Positions 44,141 to 53,377 are shown, numbered from the stretch's first letter. The stretch is DNA of 64,000 nt from Roseovarius faecimaris (GCF_009762325.1 NZ_CP034348.1:2362501-2426500); one strand, 5' to 3'. Translations and numbers: made by a program. The notes: generated by a model from the letters alone, not told the origin.

Positions 44141-45457
44141 ATGACGCTTGAAACGAGGAACTGGGTGCCGGAAGGCTGCGAGAGCCGGGTGCAGGAGATT
44201 GCGCGCGCGACGGCGGGGGCGCAGAGCGCAGAGATCGCCGACCGGCTGGAGGCGCTGGCCGAGCAGAACCGCGACATTCACGAAAGGCAATGCTTCAACC
44301 TGAACCCGGCGACCAATGTGATGAACCCGCGGGCAGAGGCGTTGCTGGCTTCTGGCATCGGGTCGCGTCCGTCCCTGGGTTATCCGGGCGACAAATACGA
44401 GATGGGGCTGGAGGCGATCGAAGAGATCGAGGTGATCGCCGCCGAGCTGGCCGCAGAGGTGTTCGATGCGCGCTTTGCCGAGATCCGGGTGCCGTCGGGG
44501 GCGATTGCCAATCTCTACGGATTCATGGCGACCTGCCGCGCGGGCGATACGATCATCGCCCCCCCGGCCAGCATCGGCGGGCATGTGACGCATCACATGG
44601 CGGGCTGTGCGGGGCTGTTTGGGCTGCGCATTGTCGAGGCGCCGGTGAATGCGGATGGCTATACGCTTGATCTGGGCGGCTTGCGGGCGCTGGCCAAGGC
44701 GGAGCGGCCCCGGCTGATCACGGTGGGCGGGAGCCTCAACCTCTTCGAGCATCCCGTTGCGGAGGTGCGCGCCCTTGCGGACGAGGTCGGGGCGAAGGTG
44801 CTGTTCGATGCCGCGCATCAATGCGGGATCATCGCAGGGCGCGCGTGGAAGAACCCGCTGAAGGAAGGCGCGCATCTGATGACGATGAGCACCTACAAAT
44901 CCCTTGGCGGGCCAGCGGGCGGGCTGATCGTGACGAATGACGCCGAGATGGCCGAGCGGCTCGATGCGATTGCCTTTCCGGGGCTGACGGCGAATTTCGA
45001 CGCCGCGAAATCGGCGGCGCTGGCCATGTCCCTGCTGGATTGGCGCGAGCATGGCGCGGCCTATGCGGCCGGGATGATCGCCACGGCGCGGGCGCTGGCC
45101 GAGGGGCTAGATGCCGAAGGGTTGCCGGTTTTTGCGCGCGCGCAGGGGGTCACCAGATCGCATCAGTTCGCGCTGGAAGCGGCGGCGTTTGGCGGCGGGC
45201 AGGCCGCGTCAAAGCATCTGCGCCGCGCCGGTGTCCTGGCCTGCGGAATCGGGCTGCCCATCGCGGAGGTGCAGGGCGATATGAACGGGCTGCGCCTTGG
45301 CACGCCGGAGCTGGTGCGCTGGGGCATGACGCCGGAGCATATGCCGCGCCTGGCAGGGCTGATCGCGCGGGCGCTGAGATCGGACGCGCCGGAGAGCCTG
45401 GCGGCGGAGGTGGCCGCATGGCGGGCGGAGTTCGACCGGCTGCATTTCGTGATGTGA
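44141..45457 (+). CDS. Serine hydroxymethyltransferase-like PLP enzyme
   Basis: 438 residues with the overall SHMT fold: GYPGDKYEMG, VRVPSGAIANLYGFMATC-type active-site strand, FDAAHQCGII with the PLP-stacking His, and Lys253 in MSTYKSLGGPAGG binding the cofactor. It departs from true GlyA: the ASEN segment holding the catalytic Glu is FNLNPATN here, and the TTTHKTLRGP motif is altered. So it may act on another amino acid (for example alpha-methylserine or a beta-hydroxy amino acid) or without folate. Probably controlled by the divergent LysR regulator. Confidence 0.8.
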   Translation: MTLETRNWVPEGCESRVQEIARATAGAQSAEIADRLEALAEQNRDIHERQCFNLNPATNVMNPRAEALLASGIGSRPSLGYPGDKYEMGLEAIEEIEVIAAELAAEVFDARFAEIRVPSGAIANLYGFMATCRAGDTIIAPPASIGGHVTHHMAGCAGLFGLRIVEAPVNADGYTLDLGGLRALAKAERPRLITVGGSLNLFEHPVAEVRALADEVGAKVLFDAAHQCGIIAGRAWKNPLKEGAHLMTMSTYKSLGGPAGGLIVTNDAEMAERLDAIAFPGLTANFDAAKSAALAMSLLDWREHGAAYAAGMIATARALAEGLDAEGLPVFARAQGVTRSHQFALEAAAFGGGQAASKHLRRAGVLACGIGLPIAEVQGDMNGLRLGTPELVRWGMTPEHMPRLAGLIARALRSDAPESLAAEVAAWRAEFDRLHFVM

Positions 45458-45464
45458 GCGGCGC

Positions 45465-45521
45465 GGTGCGTGCAAGCACGCACCCTACATCTGGCCCGTA
45501 GGGTGCGTGATTTCACGCACC
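45465..45521. repeat. REP-like intergenic palindromic repeat
   Basis: Two hairpins: GGTGCGTGC-AA-GCACGCACC (45465-45484) and GGTGCGTGA-TT-TCACGCACC (45502-45521), joined by CCTAC...GTAGG that also pair, so the unit folds as one long stem or two hairpins. It sits between the convergent stops of the SHMT-like and DUF3422 genes. Elements with a GTAGGGTGCGTG core are frequent between genes in Rhodobacteraceae. It may also stop transcription in both directions. Confidence 0.85.
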
Positions 45522-45526
45522 GGCCG

Positions 45527-46810
45527 TCAATGCAGACGTTTGCGGATATTGTTGACCATCCACCACACCAGCAGCACCACGGGCAGCGTCACGCCCGCAA
45601 GCAGCATCCCCTTGCTGATCCCCAGCGCCCCGGCAAGAGGGTAGAGCAGGTAACCCGCGAGCGACACCGCGTAATAGCTGATCGCCACCACGCTGAGCCC
45701 CTCGACGGTCTTTTGCAGGCGAAGCTGCAGATCGGCGCGCTGGTTCATGCTTTCCAGCAAGGCCTGGTTCTGGGCCGAGCGTTCCACATCCACCCGGGTG
45801 CGCAACAGATCGCCCGCGCGGCTGGCGCGTTCGGCCATCGCCTCCATCCGCGCCTTGGTGGCGCGCACGGTGCGCATGGCGGGCTGAAACCGGCGGGTCA
45901 TGAATTCGGCAAAGGTCTGGCGGCCTTCGAAACGCTCTTCACGCAGAAGCCGGATACGTTCGTCAACGATGGTCTCATAGGCCATGGTCGCCGTCATCCG
46001 GAAGGAGGAGCGCGCCACCATCGCCTCGAGCTCGGAAGAGACGGCGAGCAGGCTGTGCAGCGCCTCTTCGGCGGGACGGCCGCCATCGCCCGACAGCCCC
46101 CCGATCAGCGCGCCGAGACGCTCGTCAATCCCACGCATCTCGGGGCTGAGCCCGCGCGCCTTGGCAAAGCCCAGCATCGACATGGTCTTGTAGCTTTCGA
46201 TCTCGCACATGCGCTGCACGATACGACCAATGCGGCGCGGCCCGGTCTGGGGCTTCACAAAGAGCGCGAAGCGGATATGCCCGGCGGTGTCGATGCGGAA
46301 ATCGCCCGCCATGATCGCCGCGTCGTCCAGCACGCGGGCCACGGCGACGCTTTCGGGCACGAAACAGGTGTGCAGCATGTCACGCACCACATCGTCGCTT
46401 TCCCAGGGCGCGATGCGGATCAGCGCGGAGGTCATGCGCGCGCCGGGCGCCGCCTCAAGCCAGTCTTCGGGCAGGACATCGAAATCGGCCGGGTCAAACG
46501 CCCGGTCGCTCAGCCCCTCGGTGAAGACGGTGTAGGTCACCATCTCGGTATGCTGTTCCCATTTCAGGTGATGCCGCCCGATCTGGCCGAAATAATGCGT
46601 CGCACCGGGCTGGGGGTGCGGCGCGCCGTGCCGGTCGAGCAAGGCGGTCAGATGCGCGATATCGGCGGCAGGGTCGCGCCCGGCGGCATCGCTTTCGCGC
46701 TTGACGGCCAGAAACACCGCCGTCGAGGGCGCGCTGAGCACCGGGAAGGGGCGCGCATGAAGCTCGTTAACCAGGTCATAGCGCAATGGGTGATCGGCAA
46801 TCGGGGGCAT
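45527..46810 (-). CDS. DUF3422 family membrane-anchored protein
   Basis: 427 residues from ATG 46810 with AAGGACAGG upstream. The opening HPLRYDLVNELHARPFPVLS is the DUF3422 signature; a middle section has ARVLDDAAIMAGDFRID; a coiled coil follows (RTVRATKARMEAMAERASRA) and then two C-terminal membrane spans (VAISYYAVSLAGYLLYPLAG, GMLLAGVTLPVVLLVWWMV). Overall it looks like an inner-membrane protein with a large cytoplasmic part, CorA-like in plan. Function unknown. Confidence 0.9.
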   Translation of the reverse strand: MPPIADHPLRYDLVNELHARPFPVLSAPSTAVFLAVKRESDAAGRDPAADIAHLTALLDRHGAPHPQPGATHYFGQIGRHHLKWEQHTEMVTYTVFTEGLSDRAFDPADFDVLPEDWLEAAPGARMTSALIRIAPWESDDVVRDMLHTCFVPESVAVARVLDDAAIMAGDFRIDTAGHIRFALFVKPQTGPRRIGRIVQRMCEIESYKTMSMLGFAKARGLSPEMRGIDERLGALIGGLSGDGGRPAEEALHSLLAVSSELEAMVARSSFRMTATMAYETIVDERIRLLREERFEGRQTFAEFMTRRFQPAMRTVRATKARMEAMAERASRAGDLLRTRVDVERSAQNQALLESMNQRADLQLRLQKTVEGLSVVAISYYAVSLAGYLLYPLAGALGISKGMLLAGVTLPVVLLVWWMVNNIRKRLH

Positions 46811-46921
46811 GGGCCTGTCCTTGGAAGCTGGGCCAGACCATAGCGTGACACAGCAGAAGATCAAGAAATTTCAATATGTGTTTCAATGATTTAGCGGAAT
46901 ACCTCTGCATACCGAACCGGC

Positions 46922-47410
46922 TCAGAACACCCCCATCGCCAGCCCTGCGGCCAGTGCGGCGCCCAGGTCACGGCAAGGGGTAAGCTGATCATCGTCAAGC
47001 GTCTTCTCGGCCAGGATCGCCTCGGGTGTCTGGGCATGGGTGCAGACGATGAAGGGCGCCTGCACCTCGCGCAGCCGCCAGCCCTTGGCGATGCGCGCGG
47101 TCTGGCGTAGCGCGCCTTCGCCATCCGAGCCCGCACAGATCATCAGGCCATAGGGACGGCCCTCGATCCGGCCCAGCACCGGGTAATAGCAGCGGTCGAA
47201 CATGTCTTTCATCGGCCCGGACAGGGTGGCGAGGTTTTCGGGCGCGCAGAAGATATAGCCATCGGCGCGGAGGATATCGTCAGGCGTGGTGTCTTCGGCG
47301 CGCATGAGGGCGGTGTCGGGCAGTTCCTCGCACGCAGCCGCATGCGCGGCTTCGGCCATCTGGCGCGCACCGCCGGTGCGGGAATGGTAAAGGATAAGCA
47401 GGCGGGGCAT
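46922..47410 (-). CDS. Flavodoxin-like NAD(P)H-dependent oxidoreductase family protein
   Basis: 162 residues from ATG 47410. Flavodoxin fold: the FMN phosphate loop YHSRTGGARQMAEAAH, and GYIFCAPENLATLSGPMKDMFDRCYY as the isoalloxazine-binding region typical of WrbA-like/FMN reductase proteins. Redox partner unknown. It is divergent from the ureohydrolase gene at 47497. Confidence 0.88.
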   Translation of the reverse strand: MPRLLILYHSRTGGARQMAEAAHAAACEELPDTALMRAEDTTPDDILRADGYIFCAPENLATLSGPMKDMFDRCYYPVLGRIEGRPYGLMICAGSDGEGALRQTARIAKGWRLREVQAPFIVCTHAQTPEAILAEKTLDDDQLTPCRDLGAALAAGLAMGVF

Positions 47411-47496
47411 GGCGGGTGGCTCTTGCGGTGAAGGTTTGCCCAAGCCTAGCCGGGGCTGCTAGGACTGGAAAGGTGGAACCTGAGGAGGACCCCGCC

Positions 47497-48423
47497 ATGA
47501 CCGTTGCATTTGATCCCCCTGCCCTGCCCTTTTCCGGGGCGCGGACCGATATCAGCGTGGAGGAGGCCGACCTCGTGGTTTTTGGCGCACCGCACGGAAC
47601 GCCCTATCCCGGCATCGTGAACGAGAATTACGCGCAGGCGCCCAACACGCTGCGCCGCGCGCTGGAGCAGGAGGCGGGCTGGCCCGACCATTGGGATTTC
47701 GATCTTGGCGGGCCGCTGGTGCACGGGACGGGGTTCAAGGTGGCCGACGCGGGAGACTTGCAGACTGCGAGCCAGGACGGGCCGGGCAACCGCGCCCTGA
47801 TCCGCGAGGCGACGGCCGAGATCGTGGCGCGCGGGGCGATCCCGGTGATGATCGGCGGCGATGACAGCGTGCCGATCCCCTTTATCGAGGCGCTGGCCCC
47901 GCATGGGCCGCTGACCATCGTGCAGGTCGATGCGCATATCGACTGGCGGCAGGAACGGCGGGGCGAACCGATGGGGTTTTCCTCGACCATGCGGCGGGCC
48001 TCGGAAATGGCCCATGTGGAGAAGATCGTGCATGTGGGCATCCGGGGGCTTGGCTCGGCCCGGCGTGGCGAGGTGGAACTGGCCCGCGAATGGGGCGCGG
48101 AGATCGTCACCGCGCGGCAGCTGCATGCGGAGGGCGTGGCGGCGGTGATGCGGCATGTGGAGAAGGGCAGCAACACGCTGATCACGATGGATTGCGACGC
48201 GCTGGATGCAGGGATCATGCCCGCGGTGATGGCGCCGACGCCGGGCGGGCTGAGCTATTACCAGGCGCTTGATCTGATCGAGGCGGTGGCGACACAGACC
48301 AGCCTTGTGGGCTTTGACATGATCGAGTTCGTGCCCGAGAGGGACGTGGACGGCGCGGCGAGTGTGACGGCGGCGCGCATTCTGGCCCATGTGCTGGGCC
48401 GCTGCGCGCGGGCGGCGGCATGA
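47497..48423 (+). CDS. Ureohydrolase (agmatinase/arginase family)
   Basis: 308 residues from ATG 47497 (GAGGAGG upstream). Metal-binding Asp145, His147 and Asp149 are in QVDAHIDWR, and Asp232/Asp234 in MDCDALDAG. The GGDHS motif of agmatinases reads GGDDS here, with Asp123 in place of the His that binds manganese, and DxDxxDP reads DCDALDA. The N terminus GAPHGTPYPGIVNENYAQAP is agmatinase-like. Substrate could be agmatine, guanidinobutyrate or another guanidino compound. Its stop overlaps the start of the GFA gene. Confidence 0.88.
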   Translation: MTVAFDPPALPFSGARTDISVEEADLVVFGAPHGTPYPGIVNENYAQAPNTLRRALEQEAGWPDHWDFDLGGPLVHGTGFKVADAGDLQTASQDGPGNRALIREATAEIVARGAIPVMIGGDDSVPIPFIEALAPHGPLTIVQVDAHIDWRQERRGEPMGFSSTMRRASEMAHVEKIVHVGIRGLGSARRGEVELAREWGAEIVTARQLHAEGVAAVMRHVEKGSNTLITMDCDALDAGIMPAVMAPTPGGLSYYQALDLIEAVATQTSLVGFDMIEFVPERDVDGAASVTAARILAHVLGRCARAAA

Positions 48424-48803
48424 CGCGGCACGAGGGCGGCTGCCTCTGTGGCGATGTTCGGATCGTGGCGGCGGGTGCGCCCAGGCGCGTTGGGGTATGT
48501 CATTGCCTGGACTGCCGCAAGCATCACGGCGCGCCGTTCTTTGCCGCCGCGATTTTCGACCGCGACGCGGTGACGGTCACCGGGGAGGTGCGGGAGTATC
48601 AGGAGCGCGCGTTTTGTGCGCGCTGCGGATCGTCTGTCTTTGCGCGGAGCGGTGACGAGGTGGAGCTGCATCTCGGTGCGATGGATACGCCGGATCAGTT
48701 CAGGCCGGATTATGAGCTGTGGACCCTGCGGCGCGAAAGCTGGCTGCCCCCGATCCCCGGAGCCCGGCAATATGAGCGCAACCGGGACGATGACGACGGC
48801 TGA
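48420..48803 (+). CDS. GFA family zinc protein (CENP-V/GFA domain)
   Basis: 127 residues. Zinc-binding cysteines: GGCLCGDVRI, CHCLDCRKHHGAPF and CARCGSSVF, the set that defines the GFA/CENP-V fold. Named after glutathione-dependent formaldehyde-activating enzyme, but most members have unknown reactions. Translationally coupled to the ureohydrolase by a 4-base overlap. Followed by a strong hairpin at 48815. Confidence 0.92.
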   Translation: MTRHEGGCLCGDVRIVAAGAPRRVGVCHCLDCRKHHGAPFFAAAIFDRDAVTVTGEVREYQERAFCARCGSSVFARSGDEVELHLGAMDTPDQFRPDYELWTLRRESWLPPIPGARQYERNRDDDDG

Positions 48804-48805
48804 GC

Positions 48806-48847
48806 AAAAAGATACCCCGCCCCGGCGATACGCCGGGACGGGGCTTT
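48806..48847. terminator. Bidirectional terminator between the GFA gene and pntB
   Basis: CCCCGCCCCGGCG (48815-48827) and CGCCGGGACGGGG (48831-48843) pair at 12 of 13 positions around an ATA loop. On the minus strand it is followed by TATCTTTTT (pntB side), on the plus strand by CTTTG. It lies between the convergent stops at 48803 and 48867. Confidence 0.9.
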
Positions 48848-48866
48848 GTCATTACAACGGGCGGCG

Positions 48867-50360
48867 TCAGTCGATCTTGGGCAGAAGGCTCGACACGCTG
48901 TCCTTTGCATCGCCATAGAACATCCGCGTGTTGTCCTTGTAGAAAAGCGGGTTCTCGATGCCCGAGTAACCGGTGCCCTGCCCGCGCTTGGACACGAAGA
49001 CCTGCTTGGCTTTCCAGCATTCCAGCACCGGCATGCCCGCAATCGGACTGTTGGGGTCGTCCTGGGCGGCCGGGTTCACGATGTCGTTGGAGCCGATCAC
49101 GATGACCACGTCCGTATCGGGGAAGTCATCGTTGATCTCGTCCATTTCCAGCACGATGTCGTAAGGCACCTTCGCCTCGGCCAGAAGCACGTTCATATGC
49201 CCCGGCAAGCGGCCCGCGACGGGGTGGATGGCAAAGCGCACCTCCTTGCCCTTGGCGCGCAGCTTGTTGGTCAGCTCCGAGACGGCCTGCTGGGCCTGTG
49301 CCACGGCCATGCCGTAGCCGGGGATAATGATGATGCTCTGCGCCTCGTTCAGCGCATTGGCCACGCCGTCGGCGTCGATGGCGATCTGCTCGCCCTCGAC
49401 GGCCATCTGCTCGCCCGAGGCGCCGCCGAAGCCGCCAAGGATGACCGACACGAAGGACCGGTTCATCGCCTTGCACATGATGTAGCTCAGGATCGCACCG
49501 GACGAGCCCACCAGCGCGCCGACCACGATCAAGAGGTCATTGCCGAGGCTGAAGCCGATGGCGGCGGCCGCCCAGCCTGAGTAGCTGTTGAGCATGGAGA
49601 CGACCACGGGCATGTCCGCGCCGCCGATCCCCATGATCAGGTGATAGCCGATAAAGAGCGCCAGAAGCGTCAGCAGGACCAGCGTCCAGCTGCCCGACCC
49701 GCCAAGGTACATGATCGCAAAGAGCAGCGACGCACCGGCAGCGGCGGCATTCAGAAGGTGCCCGCCGGGCAGTTGCTTGGCGGCACTATCGACCTTGCCC
49801 GCCAGCTTGCCATAGGCAATCACCGAGCCGGTGAAGGTCACGGCCCCGATCCAGATACCAAGCACCAGCTCGACCTGAAGGATGGTGATCTCAACCGGCG
49901 ATTTCTTGGCGATAAGCTGACCGAAGGCGCTGAGCTCGTGATAGACGGCCTTGGGCAGCAGCGCATAGCTGCCATCGGCGGCAAGCGCGCCCATGGTCAT
50001 GCCGTTCTCGGCAAAGAGGCCGCTCACGTTGTTGATCATCAGATCGGCGTTGAAGCCGACGAAGACGGCGGCGAGACCGACGAGGGAGTGCATGATCGCC
50101 ACCAGTTCGGGCATCTGCGTCATCTGCACCTTGGTGGCAAGCTGATAGCCCACCACGGCCCCCGCCGCGATCAGAACGATCGACATCAGCCACAGCCCGT
50201 GGCCCGGGCCGATCAGGGTGGCCAGCACGGCAATCGCCATGCCGACGATCCCGTACCACACGGCACGTTTGGCGCTTTCCTGACCCGAAAGTCCGCCCAG
50301 CGAGAAGATGAAGAGGATGGCCGCAACCACGTAGGCTGCAATTGTAAATCCGTATTCCAT
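48867..50360 (-). CDS. pntB: NAD(P) transhydrogenase subunit beta
   Basis: 497 residues. The first about 280 residues hold the membrane spans of domain II ([54 protein letters not shown]); the last 200 residues are the NADP-binding domain III ([56 protein letters not shown]). With PntA it drives hydride transfer from NADH to NADP using the proton gradient. It follows pntA by 12 bases. Confidence 0.97.
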   Translation of the reverse strand: MEYGFTIAAYVVAAILFIFSLGGLSGQESAKRAVWYGIVGMAIAVLATLIGPGHGLWLMSIVLIAAGAVVGYQLATKVQMTQMPELVAIMHSLVGLAAVFVGFNADLMINNVSGLFAENGMTMGALAADGSYALLPKAVYHELSAFGQLIAKKSPVEITILQVELVLGIWIGAVTFTGSVIAYGKLAGKVDSAAKQLPGGHLLNAAAAGASLLFAIMYLGGSGSWTLVLLTLLALFIGYHLIMGIGGADMPVVVSMLNSYSGWAAAAIGFSLGNDLLIVVGALVGSSGAILSYIMCKAMNRSFVSVILGGFGGASGEQMAVEGEQIAIDADGVANALNEAQSIIIIPGYGMAVAQAQQAVSELTNKLRAKGKEVRFAIHPVAGRLPGHMNVLLAEAKVPYDIVLEMDEINDDFPDTDVVIVIGSNDIVNPAAQDDPNSPIAGMPVLECWKAKQVFVSKRGQGTGYSGIENPLFYKDNTRMFYGDAKDSVSSLLPKID

Positions 50361-50372
50361 AGCCCTGACCCC

Positions 50373-51947
50373 TTACGATTTCTGGAACATGGCGAGCATG
50401 CGCCGGGTGACGAGGAAGCCGCCGAAGATGTTGATGGCGGCCATGAAGATCGCCGCTGCGGCCAGGATGGTGATGAGCACCGAACTGGAGCCGATCTGGA
50501 TCAGCGCGCCCAGGATGATGATCGAGGAGATCGCGTTGGTCACCGCCATGAGTGGGGTGTGCAGGGAGTGCGAGACGTTCCAGATCACCTGGAAGCCCAC
50601 GAAGACCGAGAGCACGAAGACAATGAAATGCTGCATGAAGCTGGCCGGAGCCACGAGCCCCACCGCCAGAAGCAGCGCGCCACCGATCCCCAGAAGCGAG
50701 ACCTGCTGAACGGTCTGCTTGCGGAAAGCGGCCTTTTCAGCGGCACGTTTCTCTTCCGGTGTCGGTTCGGGGGCCACCTCTTTCTTGGGGGCGGCCGCGA
50801 TGGCCTGCACCTTGGGCGGCGGTGGCGGGAAAGTCACGTCTCCGGCATGGGCGATGGTGGCCCCGCGGATCACGTCATCATCCATGTCATGCACGATCAC
50901 GCCGTCCTTCTCGGGCGTGAGGTCCGTCATCATGTGCCGGATGTTGGTGGCATAGAGCGTCGAGGCCTGCGTGGCCATGCGGCTGGGGAAGTCGGTATAG
51001 CCGATGATGGTCACGCCATTGTCGGTCACGATCTTCTCGTCCGCCACAGTCAGCTTGCAGTTGCCGCCCTTCTCGGCGGCAAGGTCCACGATGACCGAGC
51101 CGGGCTTCATCGCCTCGACCATATCCTTGGTCCACAGCTCGGGCGCTTCGCGGTTGGGAATGAGCGCGGTGGTGATGACGATGTCCATCTCGGGGGCAAG
51201 CTCGCGGAACTTGGCCAGCTGTGCTTCGCGGAATTCATCCGATTGCACCGAGGCATAGCCGCCGGTTGCGGATCCATCCTGGCTGTCATCCTCGAAATCG
51301 AGATAGACGAACTCGGCGCCCATGCTCTCGACCTGTTCGGCCACTTCGGGGCGCACGTCGAAGGCATAGGTGATGGCACCAAGGCTGGTCGAGGTGCCGA
51401 TGGCGGCAAGCCCGGCCACGCCCGCGCCCACGACGAGCACTTTGGCGGGCGGCACCTTGCCGGCGGCGGTCACCTGCCCGGTGAAGAAGCGGCCAAAGTT
51501 GTTGCCCGCCTCGATCACCGCGCGGTAGCCTGCGATATTGGCCATGGAGCTGAGCGCGTCCATTTTCTGCGCCCGAGAGATGCGCGGAACCATTTCCATC
51601 GCGACGATGGTGGCGCCTTTCTTGGCGGCCGCTTTCATCTCGGCCTCCTGGGCGACCGGCGAGAAGAAGCTGATCAGCGTCTGATCCTTGCGCAGGCGCT
51701 TCATCTCGGCCTCTTGCGGCGGGCGCACCTTCGCGACCACATCGGCGGCTTTCCACAGGGCGGCGGCGGTCTTGACCACCTCGACGCCCGCGGCCTTGTA
51801 ATCGGCGTCCGAGAAACCGGCCTTGTCGCCTGCCCCGCTTTCGATCACGCAGTCATGGCCGAGCTTTTGCAGCTGCAGCGCCGAATCCGGCGTCATCGCA
51901 ACACGCGCTTCGCCCTCGATTACTTCCTTCGGAGTCCCGATCTTCAT
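50373..51947 (-). CDS. pntA: NAD(P) transhydrogenase subunit alpha
   Basis: 524 residues, the fused alpha subunit. Domain I starts MKIGTPKEVIEGEARVAMTP and has the NAD-binding loop VVGAGVAGLAAIGTSTSLGA; a Pro/Glu linker (EVAPEPTPEEKRAAEKAA) leads to C-terminal membrane spans (SLLGIGGALLLAVGLVAP, FIVFVLSVFVGFQVIWNV). In some alphaproteobacteria alpha is split in two genes; here it is one. GGAAAGAGGGGAC precedes the ATG at 51947. The 157-base region upstream (51948-52104) has no other gene. Confidence 0.97.
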   Translation of the reverse strand: MKIGTPKEVIEGEARVAMTPDSALQLQKLGHDCVIESGAGDKAGFSDADYKAAGVEVVKTAAALWKAADVVAKVRPPQEAEMKRLRKDQTLISFFSPVAQEAEMKAAAKKGATIVAMEMVPRISRAQKMDALSSMANIAGYRAVIEAGNNFGRFFTGQVTAAGKVPPAKVLVVGAGVAGLAAIGTSTSLGAITYAFDVRPEVAEQVESMGAEFVYLDFEDDSQDGSATGGYASVQSDEFREAQLAKFRELAPEMDIVITTALIPNREAPELWTKDMVEAMKPGSVIVDLAAEKGGNCKLTVADEKIVTDNGVTIIGYTDFPSRMATQASTLYATNIRHMMTDLTPEKDGVIVHDMDDDVIRGATIAHAGDVTFPPPPPKVQAIAAAPKKEVAPEPTPEEKRAAEKAAFRKQTVQQVSLLGIGGALLLAVGLVAPASFMQHFIVFVLSVFVGFQVIWNVSHSLHTPLMAVTNAISSIIILGALIQIGSSSVLITILAAAAIFMAAINIFGGFLVTRRMLAMFQKS

Positions 51948-52104
51948 CTGATGTCCCCTCTTTCCAATGGCAGCAGGGCCGGCCAGCGGCCCGCCACGTC
52001 GGGTTGATCCCTAGACCGGGTATTTAGGGCAGTGCAAGCGGATGTCGCGCTCACGCGTTAAAAAGTCGCTCTGACGCCGCGTTTTGCCCGGATTTGGGCC
52101 GGTT

Positions 52105-52557
52105 TCACAGCCAGCGACGCACTTTGCGTTCGTATTTGGCGTATTCCATGCGGAAGATCTGGCGCATCCTGGCCTCTTCGCCGAGGATGAACCGCTTTTC
52201 GATGAGCCAGACGAAAACCGGCACCAGCGGCAGCGACAGCACCGCGTCCCAGCGCAGGATCAGCCCGGCGAGGATCATGGCGTCGGCAAGGTAGATCGGG
52301 TTGCGCGAGCGTTTGAACACGCTGGACTGGATCAGCCGGGCGGGCGTTTCCTTGGGCACGATGGTTGTCCGGTAGCGGCGGAATTCGATCGCGGCCAGAA
52401 TGACGATGATGATCCCGCCGCCGACGAGCAGACCGCCGACAAAATCCGCCCAGCCGCCGCCGAAATGCAGGCCAAGGCCGAAATACGAGGATTGCACCCA
52501 GGCCAGCGCGATGAAAAGCGCGAGCCAGGCGGGAGGCATGTCGAGCCATTTTGTCAT
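52105..52557 (-). CDS. Isoprenylcysteine carboxyl methyltransferase-like membrane protein
   Basis: 150 residues from ATG 52557 with AAAGGACC upstream. Four hydrophobic segments; the C-terminal signature VFKRSRNPIYLADAMILAGL (RNPxY) followed by EEARMRQIFRMEYAKYERKVRRW matches the ICMT/PEMT family, which methylates lipid-linked or small substrates with SAM at the membrane. Substrate unknown in bacteria. Divergent from the SDR gene at 52625. Confidence 0.87.
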   Translation of the reverse strand: MTKWLDMPPAWLALFIALAWVQSSYFGLGLHFGGGWADFVGGLLVGGGIIIVILAAIEFRRYRTTIVPKETPARLIQSSVFKRSRNPIYLADAMILAGLILRWDAVLSLPLVPVFVWLIEKRFILGEEARMRQIFRMEYAKYERKVRRWL

Positions 52558-52624
52558 GCGGGGTCCTTTCGGGACGGTTGCCAGCCAGTGACAAACGCGT
52601 AGCATGGCGGCCAGGAGGATGACC

Positions 52625-53377
52625 ATGGTTTTGACGGGAAAACACGCATTGGTGACAGGCGGCGGCACGGGCATTGGCCTGGCCATCGCGCGGGCCCTGG
52701 CCGAGGCCGGGGCAGAGGTGACCATCACCGGGCGGCGGATGGACGTGCTCGAGGCGGTGGCCGGGCGCGGTTTGCACGCGGTGCAGATGGATGTGGCCGA
52801 TGAGGCGAGCGTTGTGGACGGCGTGGCCGCGGCTGTGGCCGCGCGCGGGCCGGTGCAGATCTGCGTGCCCAATGCCGGCATGGCCGAGGGCCGGGCGCTG
52901 CACAAGACCGACCTGGCCTTCTGGCGGCGGATGATGGCGATCAACCTTGACGGCGCGTTCCTGACGGTGCGCGAATGCCTGCCCGGCATGCGCGAGGCGG
53001 ACTGGGGCCGGGTCATTGCGGTCTCCTCCATTGCCGGGCTGAAGGGGCTGAAGGGCGCCGCGGCCTATACCGCCAGCAAACACGGGATGATCGGGCTGAT
53101 CCGGGCGCTGAGCGAGGATTACCTGGGCACGGGGCTGACCTTCAACGCGCTCTGCCCGGGCTATGTGGATACCGAGATCGTCACCCGCAACGTCACCGCG
53201 ATTGCCGAGCGCGCGCAGGTCAGCGAGGACGCGGCGCGGGCGATGATGGTGGAGGCCAACAAGCACAAGCGGCTGATCGCCCCGGAAGAGGTGGCGGCGG
53301 CGGCGCTGTGGCTCTGTGCGCCGGGATCGGAGAGCGTGAACGGGCAGGCCATCGAGATCGCAGGCGGGCAATTCTGA
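52625..53377 (+). CDS. Short-chain dehydrogenase/reductase
   Basis: 250 residues from ATG 52625, chosen because AGGAGG lies 6 bases before it; the ATG at 52604 would place that site inside the gene. NAD(P) motif ALVTGGGTGIGLAIARALA (TGxxxGIG), PNAGMAEG, the active-site VSSIAGLKG and YTASKHG (YxxxK), and the closing SESVNGQAIEIAGGQF are classical. An Arg after the second strand (TGRRMDVL) favours NADP. Substrate unknown; similar to 3-hydroxybutyrate or 3-oxoacyl-ACP reductases. Confidence 0.9.
   Translation: MVLTGKHALVTGGGTGIGLAIARALAEAGAEVTITGRRMDVLEAVAGRGLHAVQMDVADEASVVDGVAAAVAARGPVQICVPNAGMAEGRALHKTDLAFWRRMMAINLDGAFLTVRECLPGMREADWGRVIAVSSIAGLKGLKGAAAYTASKHGMIGLIRALSEDYLGTGLTFNALCPGYVDTEIVTRNVTAIAERAQVSEDAARAMMVEANKHKRLIAPEEVAAAALWLCAPGSESVNGQAIEIAGGQF

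Noticed and set aside
45470..46843. 457-codon plus-strand frame opposite the DUF3422 gene
   Set aside because: DUF3422 signature, coiled coil and membrane spans are on the minus strand; the plus-strand reading begins inside the REP-like repeat.
49641..52007. 788-codon plus-strand frame covering pntA/pntB
   Set aside because: Both transhydrogenase subunits are unmistakable on the other strand; the His/Gly/Asp/Arg-rich translation is typical of antisense reading in GC-rich DNA.
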